From contig CP136063.1 in NCBI GenBank assembly GCA_032622095.1, positions 9,529,814-9,593,813 on the forward strand: 64,000 bases of DNA, in the 5' to 3' direction. This DNA comes from Siphonodentalium dalli (Eukaryota > Mollusca > Scaphopoda > Gadilida > Siphonodentaliidae). The notes beneath the pieces were generated by a model, which did not search any database, was not told where the DNA came from, and saw only the letters and a program-made list of their open reading frames with translations. Positions 35,841 through 48,700 of the stretch are shown here, piece after piece. Both the position numbers and the translations under genes were made by a program. How positions within the stretch are numbered: position 1 is the stretch's first letter; the number at the start of each line of letters is the position of its first letter.

Positions 35841-37103
35841 CTGAATGATGAAAAACAGATAAAATTCAAATTAGCATGACTTGTTGTCATTGTCTGGTTT
35901 TGAATCTAAACAAATTATTATCAGTCATAACAACTCACTCAATTTGTTGTTTGTTTTATGAGTTGCAAATTGGCAGTTCCCAAATTTACATTACCAACAG
36001 AAAGAATTGCATTGCTAGATATTACATGCAACCTCAGATTGATAGATTCACCACACAAAATCTGATTCCAATTTAAAATCTGAAGGGTGATTCATGTCAG
36101 TTGGACTTTTTGCACGATTGTTTTTGATTCGTGGCTGTACCTTCCTGGATATACCAATGTTGCAGTATGAAACATTTATGACCTCGTTAATTGCTTATGA
36201 TATTTAGGTGTGAACAATGGCTCAGCCATTCTTGGAGATTTTATTGAGGTAACACAATGCATAATATAACGGGTAACATTGCTGCAGTTTGTGTCAGTTC
36301 GAATGTAAACTAAAAATTATTTTGGCTTTGAGGTGGTGAATGAAATCTTGTGTGAAATTATTGATAATGTGTCGCGAGATTGTTTGTAAATCATTCAGTG
36401 TTCAGCCGCCTGTCAATAAATTTTTTTAATTATATGTTCATCAGGAACCAGTATTTTTTAAGTTTACCGCCAAATGTCATGAATGAAGTTCACACATCAC
36501 TAAGATCAGGTCACTGAAAAGAATTCAGAATGTTTATTTTACATCTGCAATAAGTTTCTGTGGGCAACTTTGAAAATCGGTGGACTGTTTATAGGTGTGA
36601 ATTGTGGTGAGATTTTGCTCAACTGAGATATGAAAGGTTGTTGTTCTAAGGTATTCTATAAAATAAGTCAAAACAGATTTCATCATCATTCCAAAATGTC
36701 TAGACCTCAGCGATATCTGAGTCTTCAATGTGATGTGCGATGCACTACAAACTATGTAGAATGTTCTCGCTGTTGACAGTGAATGCATTCAAAATGTATT
36801 CTGATGATGTCACACCAATTGCAAATGTTATCTCCAGACAGTGCCAGTGGGTTGCATTTTTATTGTAGAAATTGTGCTTTTACCAGCATCGATTATGATG
36901 TCTCATTAGCTCTGAGAAGGTAAGGGGGAAATATATTATAAATACTCTGTGTGTGTCTATTATATCTCCAGATATCACTAACTAAAATACTGAATAAATT
37001 TTTTTAGTTGCCCGATAGAAATTGGCTGGATTCTTACCAAACAAATGGCTTTGATTGACTGAATGAAACATCGTAAACATTACTATGAAAACTTAGTTGT
37101 TAC
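35841..37103. other. Inferred intron sequence; nothing recognised
   Basis: 1263 bp between two phase-compatible exons. Short frames here (for example near 36.5-36.8 kb) have no domain or splice support. Confidence 0.45.
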
Positions 37104-37441
37104 CATAAGAATGGCTGCATCACTAAATGACAGCTCCCGGACAAGCTGAAAGGCAGCTGATCTCTCTTCAATGCTCTTGGATTGTATTACTGACATCATA
37201 ATTAATGGCAAAACACCCTTCTCCACAAAAATATTCTTGTTCTGATCACATTTTGTAATTTTCGCCAGAGCAGCCACAATTTCTGCAGAAGAGTACCCAT
37301 CAAATCTGTGATCATCCTGTTTTAGTGACGATCGAAGTAGATCAAGGATTAGTGCCAACAGTGTCTCATCAGCTGCCAGTAAATGTTTCTGTTCTTCATC
37401 TGTTATATATGCTAACACCATCAAAGTGTCCAATTTTACAC
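37104..37441 (-). CDS. Armadillo-type repeat exon
   Basis: Acceptor 'attgttctactttag' ends at 37442; donor 'atg|gtaaca' follows 37104. The exon is 338 nt: two leading bases, then 112 codons ending in phase 0. The protein is all-helical ARM/HEAT style: 'LDTLMVLAYITDEEQKHLLA' near the start, then 'AEIVAALAKITKCDQNKNIF', 'EKGVLPLIMMSVI' and 'SAAFQLVRELSF'. The Asn-Lys and 'EKGVLPLI' segments are characteristic ARM helix-3/helix-1 junctions. At least two repeats are present, so this is an internal piece of a longer ARM array whose other exons I did not find. ARM arrays usually bind peptides or partner proteins. The phase-compatible exons downstream suggest it is the N-terminal part of the Mab-21 protein. 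Alternatively it belongs to a separate ARM gene such as the ARM-TIR type common in molluscs. Confidence 0.8.
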
Positions 37442-38360
37442 CTAAAGTAGAACAATACATTGTATGTTATTGAGTATTAAGCCACAGAATTGATGAAGCG
37501 ATAAGATATGAGTGTGGGGTGACAACCCAATAGTATATCCTATATTGAGAAATTTTGAAGTCGGGGGAATGTATAGTTGAAAGGAAATTGTCAATTAATA
37601 AACAATGAAGGGTGGATATTTGAAGTATAGAGTACAGAAACATATTTGTAACGTATGAACATCGTATGCGCAATTGTTTGCAGTAAACACCAACTGCATA
37701 ATAATGTTCAAATATTTATCCCGCGGTATTTATTATTGATGTAAAACACCTTATAATGGATTTATCTATGTGATAACACCATTTATACACAACATGTTTT
37801 AATTAAAAATAAAAAATAAAAAATATGCAAATTAGCAAACACCACAGTTAGCGGTTCTTAAGAAACAGTGGGGTTTATAAAATGAGTGTTTTAGAAAATT
37901 ATTAGAGAGTTATGAGGGATTAGTACTTCATAGTCCCATCAGGGTCCGCGCTAAATTCACCCTCTGGGGACCTCATTCTGCAAATGTCAGACACACTATT
38001 TCCAGACTTGAAGAAATCTAAGCCATTCACAGTACCATTGTATGTCAGGGAAACCAATTCATATCACTCATCACCTAACATTGTGAGCAGCAGTTTGTTT
38101 TTAAATTGCTAGCAGTTATGTTTACATAAACCACCCAAATGACATCTATTATTCTAATCTAAACTAGAGGTCAGATTCCATGGAATCAGATATACTTCCA
38201 TGGTATACCATCCCATCCCATGTGAGTGCTATGCGTATATGTGTGTTCCTCTTCATGCGACAACGTATTGGTGTCTTATGATCTGATGGTGCACTTGCAT
38301 TAACATTTCTAAATTTTATATATATTTTGGGACTTCTGTCTGTTTGGTTGTCTGTTAGCT
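37442..38360. other. No further exon recognised; short dispersed repeats
   Basis: 37591-37641 ('gtggatatttgaagtatag') matches 53451-53500 in the same orientation almost perfectly over ~50 bp. 37965-38110 contains an inverted copy of the short element seen near 31878. 38165-38215 has nested palindromes, 'attccatggaat' and 'atacttccatggtatac'. Confidence 0.55.
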
Positions 38361-38366
38361 ATGACC

Positions 38367-38716
38367 GGGAAAACTGCTGGACGGATTTTGACAAAATTTG
38401 ATAAATATGGGTACTTTTGTCCAGGGAGTGTTTTGGACGGGTCAAATCGTGACCGCGACATGACGTTGACCTTCAAAAATGTCAATCCAAGGTCAAATCT
38501 GGTAAAACAGACGGATTTCAACCAAATTTGGTGCCTAGGAGTACTTTTGTCCGGGGAGTCTTTTGGGTGGGTCAAATCGTGACCCCGACCTGACATTGGC
38601 CTTCGAAATGGTCAGTTCAAGGTAAAATCGAGTAAAGCGAACGGATTTCGACGAAATTTGATACTTAGGGAAACTTTTGTCCGGGGAGTGTTTTGGACAG
38701 GTCAAATCGTGACAAT
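38367..38716 (+). repeat. 130-bp tandem repeat, about 2.7 copies
   Basis: 'tacttttgtccrgggagt' recurs at 38412 and 38542, with 'aacttttgtccggggagt' at 38672, exactly 130 bp apart. 'gggtcaaatcgtgaccscga' and 'acggatttcracsaaatttg' keep register. Mollusc dispersed repeats commonly have this 'ggtcaaatcgtgacc' style. Confidence 0.9.
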
Positions 38717-38719
38717 AGG

Positions 38720-39610
38720 TTACTTTTATAGTAGAGCGGGCATACCTATATAGTATATCGGTGAGCATGTTCATGCATTTGCCTTGCTTCTTGACAAGTC
38801 CGTTTGAATTTGCGTCATGAAGAGAGGGTTTGATTTTCAGTAATATATATCACCCGTTACAACGTTATACACTACCAGCGTTAAACCGTCAAATCTAAAT
38901 CTTTAAAAAGCGTACTAATCTTGCGTTTAGATACTACTTATCACATCCACTCGTCGAAAAGTTTTTATCTCAATATCTGATTTTCGGAGTAATTTTCCCC
39001 ATTTGATCTTCGGTGGAATTTGCCAAATCTGAACCCAACCGACAAAAACACTCCCTTGAGCAGGTTGCGTTTATAGTAGAGCGGTCAAATTTTGTAGGCG
39101 TGCCTACATTATACCGGCTTACATGCTCCTGCGTGAAAGTCGCTCCTACATTAGCCCGTTTGGATTTGGGGCTAAAAATCGGCTAGTGATAGACTACATA
39201 CGTATACATATTTATGATATATAGCGATGTCACGAGTAAACCGTTCCATCTGAAAATTAGAAAATTGTGCTCTAGATGCGCGTGAACACTAGCCATCAGA
39301 TGTACTCGTCAAAAAAAATTATATCGATGTTTGAATTTTCCCCCCTTTGCAATTTTCGTGGAATTTTCCTAAAGTCTCAAACCACCCTGACACGCATTCT
39401 CCATTGGGCATGTTACATTTATAGTATAGCCGTCAAACTTCTGGCACGTACATAAAGTATGTCAACGTACTTGCTACGACATTATCTTGCTCTTTAATCA
39501 GCCGGTTTGGATTTGGCGGGAAAATAGTTGCAATATTTCCGTACACCGTAACGCGGAAAGTCCTGGTTAAAAACATTTTTAACCGGTATATTCGTGTCCT
39601 AATCTCTAGT
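38720..39610 (+). repeat. ~346-bp imperfect tandem repeat, about 2.6 copies
   Basis: 'ttacttttatagtagagcgg' (38720), 'ttgcgtttatagtagagcgg' (39065) and 'ttacatttatagtatagccg' (39413) are spaced 345 and 348 bp. Each is followed by 'ccgtttgaatttg' or 'gtttggatttggsg' and, in the first two, 'tttttatctcaatatctga'-like text. Copies are well diverged. Confidence 0.75.
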
Positions 39611-39650
39611 CCAATTCGGAATATGCAATAAAATTTTTAGAGCTCTGTAC

Positions 39651-39654
<4 letters not shown>

Positions 39655-39684
<30 letters not shown>
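39655..39684 (+). repeat. A30 tract preceded by AATAAA
   Basis: Thirty consecutive A begin 22 bases after an AATAAA hexamer (39627-39632). This spacing is typical of the 3' end of a retroposed polyadenylated transcript or LINE/SINE, but no body was recognised upstream. Confidence 0.6.
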
Positions 39685-39687
<3 letters not shown>

Positions 39688-39723
39688 CGGTTTATTCATA
39701 CTGGTGTATAGTGTGCGCCTATT

Positions 39724-42700
39724 TATGGGCGGTAACTCTTCAGGGAAAGCGCGGACACAAGTTTTTATGCCCGTGGGCAGTAGTGCATATCGAGATGTGC
39801 ATACGGTCTAATTTTCGATGTTCTGCTTCTTATAATTTCCGAGATAATAAAATGACATTTTTTCAAATAAAGGGAGATAACTCATCGATGAAAGCACGGA
39901 CAAAATCGTTATGGGCCATAGGCATAGAACTCATGTACCCCAACCTACTTACCAAGTTTTAGTGTCCTACTTCTTATACTTTTCGAGTAATAGTGATTAC
40001 AAAAGTGTCAAGTATAATAATAATAATAACAATGAAAAATAATCGCAAAAGGGCCATAACTCCGCCAAGAAACATTGAGCGGAAATCCGGATACCATTAT
40101 ATCTAGTAAACCTTCGATGCCTACATTCACTAGAGATTTCGCGTTCCTACTGCAATCAGTTTCTGAGTATTTCGAAATAAACGGAAAACGACCTCAGTAG
40201 AAAAACAATATACTTCCTTGGTTACACCATGGAAGTATAATAATAGGGCAAATCATGAGCTCAATAAATCGCATTTAAGGGACGGAAAATATAAAGTAGG
40301 ATGATTATATCTTTCCCTTAACATGTGTGGGTTGATCTCAAGTGTTTGGAAGTGACCCCACCCCTGCCTCGAAATTGGGTGACGAGATTGGGAAATAGTC
40401 AAACCCGACCCAAAATGCGATTTTTGAGAGCCCGTAACTCCGTTATTTTCCAATTGATTTTGAAATTGTTTTGAGTATTGTGATCAGCTAGTTACATTGA
40501 TTATTTGTTATAAATTTTGTCTGATTCAGAGACGAATAACATTTTGTTTATTGGAATGAATATGGGCCCACATTCAAAGTTTGAGGGCCCAAATCTCCGC
40601 CATTTTTTAACGGATTTACAATCTGTTTTCAGTTTTATGATCAACGTGTATGGTAGATGTTATATATCAAGTTTCATATGATTCGGAGACGAAATAAATT
40701 TTGGTACCCCGGACCACCCCTCCCCTGACCCACAACACTGAACCGACACTGGCAAAATTTGGCTCATCGCGTGCTCTCTTCAGACCGCACGCATTGGCGT
40801 ATCAGATGACATCCAAAGTTTGACATCTTCGGAGGAGATGTGATCACAAGCATATGGGGCCAAATTTGCATTGTTTGAAGGCCCACAACTCTGTCATTTT
40901 TCAATGGATTTTCGAAATTCTTTCAGTTTCTAGATCGGTTGGCGGTATGGATGTTATATTCCAAGTTTCATCCGATTCGGAGAAGAATAAAAAATTGGTA
41001 CCCCGGACCACCCCTCCCCTGACCCACAACACTGAACCGACACTGGCAAAAGTTGGCCCATCGCGTGCTCTCTTCAGACCGCACGCATTGGCGTATCAGA
41101 TGACATCCAAAGTTCTACATCTTCGGAGGAGATGTGCGCACAAGCACATGGGACCAAATTGCAAACTTTGAGGGCCCGTAACTCTTGCATTTCTTCTCGG
41201 ATTACAAAAATCCTTTCCGGTATGGGTTTGTTTTCGTTCAGGGAATCTACATACTTAAATAGATGAATGTCTAATAATAAAAAAAATTGCGAAAATTTTG
41301 CCCCCACCCCAGTGTAAAAATATATGGCCAACCCTGTCAAATTTTCTTCTTCGGACTAAGCTGACAACGATCAACACGACTACAAAAACCAAATACAGTT
41401 ATCTGGAATGATACGGGAGGACAACAGAGTACAATAAAATAGAGGTTTGCCAACTATGGGCGGTAACTCTTCAGGGAAAGCGCGGACACAAGTTTTTATG
41501 CCCGTGGGCAGTAGTGCATATCGAGATGTGCATACGGTCTAATTTTCGATGTTCTGCTTCTTATAATTTCCGAGATAATAAAATGACATTTTTTCAAATA
41601 AAGGGAGATAACTCATCGATGAAAGCACGGACAAAATCGTTATGGGCCATAGGCATAGAACTCATGTACCCCAACCTACTTACCAAGTTTTAGTGTCCTA
41701 CTTCTTATACTTTTCGAGTAATAGTGATTACAAAAGTGTCAAGTATAATAATAATAATAACAATGAAAAATAATCGCAAAAGGGCCATAACTCCGCCAAG
41801 AAACATTGAGCGGAAATCCGGATACCATTATATCTAGTAAACCTTCGATGCCTACATTCACTAGAGATTTCGCGTTCCTACTGCAATCAGTTTCTGAGTA
41901 TTTCGAAATAAACGGAAAACGACCTCAGTAGAAAAACAATATACTTCCTTGGTTACACCATGGAAGTATAATAATAGGGCAAATCATGAGCTCAATAAAT
42001 CGCATTTAAGGGACGGAAAATATAAAGTAGGATGATTATATCTTTCCCTTAACATGTGTGGGTTGATCTCAAGTGTTTGGAAGTGACCCCACCCCTGCCT
42101 CGAAATTGGGTGACGAGATTGGGAAATAGTCAAACCCGACCCAAAATGCGATTTTTGAGAGCCCGTAACTCCGTTATTTTCCAATTGATTTTGAAATTGT
42201 TTTGAGTATTGTGATCAGCTAGTTACATTGATTATTTGTTATAAATTTTGTCTGATTCAGAGACGAATAACATTTTGTTTATTGGAATGAATATGGGCCC
42301 ACATTCAAAGTTTGAGGGCCCAAATCTCCGCCATTTTTTAACGGATTTACAATCTGTTTTCAGTTTTATGATCAACGTGTATGGTAGATGTTATATATCA
42401 AGTTTCATATGATTCGGAGACGAAATAAATTTTGGTACCCCGGACCACCCCTCCCCTGACCCACAACACTGAACCGACACTGGCAAAATTTGGCTCATCG
42501 CGTGCTCTCTTCAGACCGCACGCATTGGCGTATCAGATGACATCCAAAGTTTGACATCTTCGGAGGAGATGTGATCACAAGCATATGGGGCCAAATTTGC
42601 ATTGTTTGAAGGCCCACAACTCTGTCATTTTTCAATGGATTTTCGAAATTCTTTCAGTTTCTAGATCGGTTGGCGGTATGGATGTTATATTCCAAGTTTC

Positions 42701-45700
42701 ATCCGATTCGGAGAAGAATAAAAAATTGGTACCCCGGACCACCCCTCCCCTGACCCACAACACTGAACCGACACTGGCAAAAGTTGGCCCATCGCGTGCT
42801 CTCTTCAGACCGCACGCATTGGCGTATCAGATGACATCCAAAGTTCTACATCTTCGGAGGAGATGTGCGCACAAGCACATGGGACCAAATTGCAAACTTT
42901 GAGGGCCCGTAACTCTTGCATTTCTTCTCGGATTACAAAAATCCTTTCCGGTATGGGTTTGTTTTCGTTCAGGGAATCTACATACTTAAATAGATGAATG
43001 TCTAATAATAAAAAAAATTGCGAAAATTTTGCCCCCACCCCAGTGTAAAAATATATGGCCAACCCTGTCAAATTTTCTTCTTCGGACTAAGCTGACAACG
43101 ATCAACACGACTACAAAAACCAAATACAGTTATCTGGAATGATACGGGAGGACAACAGAGTACAATAAAATAGAGGTTTGCCAACTATGGGCGGTAACTC
43201 TTCAGGGAAAGCGCGGACACAAGTTTTTATGCCCGTGGGCAGTAGTGCATATCGAGATGTGCATACGGTCTAATTTTCGATGTTCTGCTTCTTATAATTT
43301 CCGAGATAATAAAATGACATTTTTTCAAATAAAGGGAGATAACTCATCGATGAAAGCACGGACAAAATCGTTATGGGCCATAGGCATAGAACTCATGTAC
43401 CCCAACCTACTTACCAAGTTTTAGTGTCCTACTTCTTATACTTTTCGAGTAATAGTGATTACAAAAGTGTCAAGTATAATAATAATAATAACAATGAAAA
43501 ATAATCGCAAAAGGGCCATAACTCCGCCAAGAAACATTGAGCGGAAATCCGGATACCATTATATCTAGTAAACCTTCGATGCCTACATTCACTAGAGATT
43601 TCGCGTTCCTACTGCAATCAGTTTCTGAGTATTTCGAAATAAACGGAAAACGACCTCAGTAGAAAAACAATATACTTCCTTGGTTACACCATGGAAGTAT
43701 AATAATAGGGCAAATCATGAGCTCAATAAATCGCATTTAAGGGACGGAAAATATAAAGTAGGATGATTATATCTTTCCCTTAACATGTGTGGGTTGATCT
43801 CAAGTGTTTGGAAGTGACCCCACCCCTGCCTCGAAATTGGGTGACGAGATTGGGAAATAGTCAAACCCGACCCAAAATGCGATTTTTGAGAGCCCGTAAC
43901 TCCGTTATTTTCCAATTGATTTTGAAATTGTTTTGAGTATTGTGATCAGCTAGTTACATTGATTATTTGTTATAAATTTTGTCTGATTCAGAGACGAATA
44001 ACATTTTGTTTATTGGAATGAATATGGGCCCACATTCAAAGTTTGAGGGCCCAAATCTCCGCCATTTTTTAACGGATTTACAATCTGTTTTCAGTTTTAT
44101 GATCAACGTGTATGGTAGATGTTATATATCAAGTTTCATATGATTCGGAGACGAAATAAATTTTGGTACCCCGGACCACCCCTCCCCTGACCCACAACAC
44201 TGAACCGACACTGGCAAAATTTGGCTCATCGCGTGCTCTCTTCAGACCGCACGCATTGGCGTATCAGATGACATCCAAAGTTTGACATCTTCGGAGGAGA
44301 TGTGATCACAAGCATATGGGGCCAAATTTGCATTGTTTGAAGGCCCACAACTCTGTCATTTTTCAATGGATTTTCGAAATTCTTTCAGTTTCTAGATCGG
44401 TTGGCGGTATGGATGTTATATTCCAAGTTTCATCCGATTCGGAGAAGAATAAAAAATTGGTACCCCGGACCACCCCTCCCCTGACCCACAACACTGAACC
44501 GACACTGGCAAAAGTTGGCCCATCGCGTGCTCTCTTCAGACCGCACGCATTGGCGTATCAGATGACATCCAAAGTTCTACATCTTCGGAGGAGATGTGCG
44601 CACAAGCACATGGGACCAAATTGCAAACTTTGAGGGCCCGTAACTCTTGCATTTCTTCTCGGATTACAAAAATCCTTTCCGGTATGGGTTTGTTTTCGTT
44701 CAGGGAATCTACATACTTAAATAGATGAATGTCTAATAATAAAAAAAATTGCGAAAATTTTGCCCCCACCCCAGTGTAAAAATATATGGCCAACCCTGTC
44801 AAATTTTCTTCTTCGGACTAAGCTGACAACGATCAACACGACTACAAAAACCAAATACAGTTATCTGGAATGATACGGGAGGACAACAGAGTACAATAAA
44901 ATAGAGGTTTGCCAACTATGGGCGGTAACTCTTCAGGGAAAGCGCGGACACAAGTTTTTATGCCCGTGGGCAGTAGTGCATATCGAGATGTGCATACGGT
45001 CTAATTTTCGATGTTCTGCTTCTTATAATTTCCGAGATAATAAAATGACATTTTTTCAAATAAAGGGAGATAACTCATCGATGAAAGCACGGACAAAATC
45101 GTTATGGGCCATAGGCATAGAACTCATGTACCCCAACCTACTTACCAAGTTTTAGTGTCCTACTTCTTATACTTTTCGAGTAATAGTGATTACAAAAGTG
45201 TCAAGTATAATAATAATAATAACAATGAAAAATAATCGCAAAAGGGCCATAACTCCGCCAAGAAACATTGAGCGGAAATCCGGATACCATTATATCTAGT
45301 AAACCTTCGATGCCTACATTCACTAGAGATTTCGCGTTCCTACTGCAATCAGTTTCTGAGTATTTCGAAATAAACGGAAAACGACCTCAGTAGAAAAACA
45401 ATATACTTCCTTGGTTACACCATGGAAGTATAATAATAGGGCAAATCATGAGCTCAATAAATCGCATTTAAGGGACGGAAAATATAAAGTAGGATGATTA
45501 TATCTTTCCCTTAACATGTGTGGGTTGATCTCAAGTGTTTGGAAGTGACCCCACCCCTGCCTCGAAATTGGGTGACGAGATTGGGAAATAGTCAAACCCG
45601 ACCCAAAATGCGATTTTTGAGAGCCCGTAACTCCGTTATTTTCCAATTGATTTTGAAATTGTTTTGAGTATTGTGATCAGCTAGTTACATTGATTATTTG

Positions 45701-48700
45701 TTATAAATTTTGTCTGATTCAGAGACGAATAACATTTTGTTTATTGGAATGAATATGGGCCCACATTCAAAGTTTGAGGGCCCAAATCTCCGCCATTTTT
45801 TAACGGATTTACAATCTGTTTTCAGTTTTATGATCAACGTGTATGGTAGATGTTATATATCAAGTTTCATATGATTCGGAGACGAAATAAATTTTGGTAC
45901 CCCGGACCACCCCTCCCCTGACCCACAACACTGAACCGACACTGGCAAAATTTGGCTCATCGCGTGCTCTCTTCAGACCGCACGCATTGGCGTATCAGAT
46001 GACATCCAAAGTTTGACATCTTCGGAGGAGATGTGATCACAAGCATATGGGGCCAAATTTGCATTGTTTGAAGGCCCACAACTCTGTCATTTTTCAATGG
46101 ATTTTCGAAATTCTTTCAGTTTCTAGATCGGTTGGCGGTATGGATGTTATATTCCAAGTTTCATCCGATTCGGAGAAGAATAAAAAATTGGTACCCCGGA
46201 CCACCCCTCCCCTGACCCACAACACTGAACCGACACTGGCAAAAGTTGGCCCATCGCGTGCTCTCTTCAGACCGCACGCATTGGCGTATCAGATGACATC
46301 CAAAGTTCTACATCTTCGGAGGAGATGTGCGCACAAGCACATGGGACCAAATTGCAAACTTTGAGGGCCCGTAACTCTTGCATTTCTTCTCGGATTACAA
46401 AAATCCTTTCCGGTATGGGTTTGTTTTCGTTCAGGGAATCTACATACTTAAATAGATGAATGTCTAATAATAAAAAAAATTGCGAAAATTTTGCCCCCAC
46501 CCCAGTGTAAAAATATATGGCCAACCCTGTCAAATTTTCTTCTTCGGACTAAGCTGACAACGATCAACACGACTACAAAAACCAAATACAGTTATCTGGA
46601 ATGATACGGGAGGACAACAGAGTACAATAAAATAGAGGTTTGCCAACTATGGGCGGTAACTCTTCAGGGAAAGCGCGGACACAAGTTTTTATGCCCGTGG
46701 GCAGTAGTGCATATCGAGATGTGCATACGGTCTAATTTTCGATGTTCTGCTTCTTATAATTTCCGAGATAATAAAATGACATTTTTTCAAATAAAGGGAG
46801 ATAACTCATCGATGAAAGCACGGACAAAATCGTTATGGGCCATAGGCATAGAACTCATGTACCCCAACCTACTTACCAAGTTTTAGTGTCCTACTTCTTA
46901 TACTTTTCGAGTAATAGTGATTACAAAAGTGTCAAGTATAATAATAATAATAACAATGAAAAATAATCGCAAAAGGGCCATAACTCCGCCAAGAAACATT
47001 GAGCGGAAATCCGGATACCATTATATCTAGTAAACCTTCGATGCCTACATTCACTAGAGATTTCGCGTTCCTACTGCAATCAGTTTCTGAGTATTTCGAA
47101 ATAAACGGAAAACGACCTCAGTAGAAAAACAATATACTTCCTTGGTTACACCATGGAAGTATAATAATAGGGCAAATCATGAGCTCAATAAATCGCATTT
47201 AAGGGACGGAAAATATAAAGTAGGATGATTATATCTTTCCCTTAACATGTGTGGGTTGATCTCAAGTGTTTGGAAGTGACCCCACCCCTGCCTCGAAATT
47301 GGGTGACGAGATTGGGAAATAGTCAAACCCGACCCAAAATGCGATTTTTGAGAGCCCGTAACTCCGTTATTTTCCAATTGATTTTGAAATTGTTTTGAGT
47401 ATTGTGATCAGCTAGTTACATTGATTATTTGTTATAAATTTTGTCTGATTCAGAGACGAATAACATTTTGTTTATTGGAATGAATATGGGCCCACATTCA
47501 AAGTTTGAGGGCCCAAATCTCCGCCATTTTTTAACGGATTTACAATCTGTTTTCAGTTTTATGATCAACGTGTATGGTAGATGTTATATATCAAGTTTCA
47601 TATGATTCGGAGACGAAATAAATTTTGGTACCCCGGACCACCCCTCCCCTGACCCACAACACTGAACCGACACTGGCAAAATTTGGCTCATCGCGTGCTC
47701 TCTTCAGACCGCACGCATTGGCGTATCAGATGACATCCAAAGTTTGACATCTTCGGAGGAGATGTGATCACAAGCATATGGGGCCAAATTTGCATTGTTT
47801 GAAGGCCCACAACTCTGTCATTTTTCAATGGATTTTCGAAATTCTTTCAGTTTCTAGATCGGTTGGCGGTATGGATGTTATATTCCAAGTTTCATCCGAT
47901 TCGGAGAAGAATAAAAAATTGGTACCCCGGACCACCCCTCCCCTGACCCACAACACTGAACCGACACTGGCAAAAGTTGGCCCATCGCGTGCTCTCTTCA
48001 GACCGCACGCATTGGCGTATCAGATGACATCCAAAGTTCTACATCTTCGGAGGAGATGTGCGCACAAGCACATGGGACCAAATTGCAAACTTTGAGGGCC
48101 CGTAACTCTTGCATTTCTTCTCGGATTACAAAAATCCTTTCCGGTATGGGTTTGTTTTCGTTCAGGGAATCTACATACTTAAATAGATGAATGTCTAATA
48201 ATAAAAAAAATTGCGAAAATTTTGCCCCCACCCCAGTGTAAAAATATATGGCCAACCCTGTCAAATTTTCTTCTTCGGACTAAGCTGACAACGATCAACA
48301 CGACTACAAAAACCAAATACAGTTATCTGGAATGATACGGGAGGACAACAGAGTACAATAAAATAGAGGTTTGCCAACTATGGGCGGTAACTCTTCAGGG
48401 AAAGCGCGGACACAAGTTTTTATGCCCGTGGGCAGTAGTGCATATCGAGATGTGCATACGGTCTAATTTTCGATGTTCTGCTTCTTATAATTTCCGAGAT
48501 AATAAAATGACATTTTTTCAAATAAAGGGAGATAACTCATCGATGAAAGCACGGACAAAATCGTTATGGGCCATAGGCATAGAACTCATGTACCCCAACC
48601 TACTTACCAAGTTTTAGTGTCCTACTTCTTATACTTTTCGAGTAATAGTGATTACAAAAGTGTCAAGTATAATAATAATAATAACAATGAAAAATAATCG

